Positions 63,171 to 64,000 of a stretch of DNA of 64,000 nucleotides are shown here, piece after piece. The translations under genes and the position numbers were made by a program. The stretch is from contig JAFJTR010000007.1 of NCBI GenBank assembly GCA_022559985.1, positions 496,001-560,000 on the forward strand. The letters are read 5' to 3'. The stretch's first letter is position 1, and each line of letters starts with the position of its first letter. The DNA is from Parastagonospora avenae f. sp. tritici 18332-5. Its lineage: Eukaryota; Ascomycota; Dothideomycetes; Pleosporales; Phaeosphaeriaceae. The notes beneath the pieces are model-generated. The model worked only from the letters and a program-made list of their open reading frames with translations, was not told the origin of the DNA and made no database searches.

Positions 63171-64000
63171 GCGGGGGGTTCGGAAGGATGAACTAATGCA
63201 TGTCAGAGTCCGTTAATTCCAATCACAATAGATCCGAGATCGCAGTGAGATTTGAGGAAACTCGGGCAACGCCCGAGGCGCCTATGTGGGTTCTTGGCAC
63301 CAGCGGGAGGCCTAAAGGATGACGGCAGCGGGAGGGGCCGATCTCATTCCCCTCACCAACCATTTCATCGCCCGAATGGATCATCTAAGGCGTGCGATTT
63401 TTCTTCCCGAGGTCTGTAGCCTGTCCTATCAGCGGTTCGTTGGCCCAACCTGATTGGCCGAAAGATAACGAAGAGGGAATGGTCCGGGTGAATACCAGGC
63501 CATGCTGGCGCCATATAGTGGGCTATCAGTGATGTCTTAGCTTGCTTGATGACACGCAAGACCATGACAAGCCTTCTTACCTTCCATATCGAGCCATAGT
63601 GCTGCTAGCCTCAAGCCTAAGGTTTACCTGTTGTACCTAGGTATAGTTTGCTACGTTTCCCGAGAGCCAGAGAGCCCGAGGATCTTCGCCATAATGTCCC
63701 TTCCATGGGCAAATGGGTCTTGGTATATGCAGTGTGTCAAGATGTACTATGATTCTTTGACCAAATTTGGAAGGTCCGAACATCCTACGTGCTCGTTCAC
63801 CACTAGCTGAACCAGCGTCTTCCAACAACGCTTCGGCATGCATAAAAGATACGAAGAGCATTTACTGCTTATCCACATATTCGCTACTGTCTTGGAACAT
63901 GCATCCACGGGATCTTATCAGCACGGGACTTCATGTCAACGGCCAGCGCTTCGCTTCGTAGCTCTGTGCACCTGGGGCAGGTTACGAAAAGCAGGGGAGG
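63171..64000. other. Promoter side of the UstYa-like gene and window edge
   Basis: No gene recognised up to the window end. An inverted CCAAT box (attgg near 63453) and a TATA-like element near 63514 could serve the minus-strand UstYa-like gene. A frame at 63637-63861 lacks a signal peptide and repeats. The cluster may continue beyond the right edge. Confidence 0.35.

Noticed and set aside
63637..63861. Possible RiPP precursor near the cluster
   Set aside because: The frame has no signal peptide, no repeated core and no regular Lys-Arg sites.
1..64000. tRNA, rRNA, CRISPR or transposon sequences
   Set aside because: No tRNA-like T-loop sequences, rRNA blocks, regularly spaced repeats, terminal inverted repeats or transposase/reverse transcriptase motifs were noticed by eye; a covariance-model and repeat search would be needed to exclude them.

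Overview
This window is nuclear DNA of a filamentous ascomycete (Pezizomycotina). The compact genes, short introns of about 41-280 bp (mostly 46-77) with GTRNGT donors and AG acceptors, the cysteine-containing small secreted proteins and the mix of protein families suggest a Dothideomycete, but the class is an inference. No rRNA, tRNA, CRISPR array or intact transposon was recognised. All exon joins were made by eye and checked for reading-frame continuity.

Layout. 0.5-2 kb: a tail-anchored protein of unknown function. 2.3-4.2 kb: three tandem minus-strand genes for small secreted cysteine-containing proteins, one with an apparent frameshift just after its ATG. 4.5-7.2 kb: checkpoint clamp loader RAD17. 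8.1-14.6 kb: one four-exon gene for a 2038-residue coiled-coil, repeat-rich protein. 15.2-20.1 kb: SCP2-thiolase-like enzyme with a C-terminal AKL, an F-box-like protein and a small secreted protein. 20-31 kb is gene-poor, holding an Hsp31/DJ-1 protein, a 377-residue unknown, a phenolic acid decarboxylase and an Ada-type zinc/AraC regulator. 31.6-34.7 kb: a MutL-family (MLH2/PMS1-like) gene with a damaged ATP-binding motif and several frame breaks, read here as a probable pseudogene.

34.8-56 kb is a dense housekeeping block: NOC4, ATP4, a BAHD/condensation-type acyltransferase, TFIIF beta, CSN4, mitochondrial bL21m, NSA2, a DUF7918 protein rich in GW/WG, the WSS1 protease, a DUF1776 protein and a Sel1-repeat protein. 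Two head-to-head pairs (NOC4/ATP4 and MRPL49/NSA2) share promoters of about 207 and 174 bp and pair a nucleolar ribosome-biogenesis gene with a mitochondrial gene.

The most interesting region is 58.9-63.2 kb: a SAM-dependent N2227-type methyltransferase, a secreted tyrosinase of the small fungal type and a UstYa-like (DUF3328) membrane oxidase with two HxxHC motifs. Methyltransferase + tyrosinase + UstY is the enzyme combination of fungal dikaritin RiPP clusters (ustiloxin, phomopsin). I found no precursor peptide, so the cluster is a candidate and may continue beyond the right edge.
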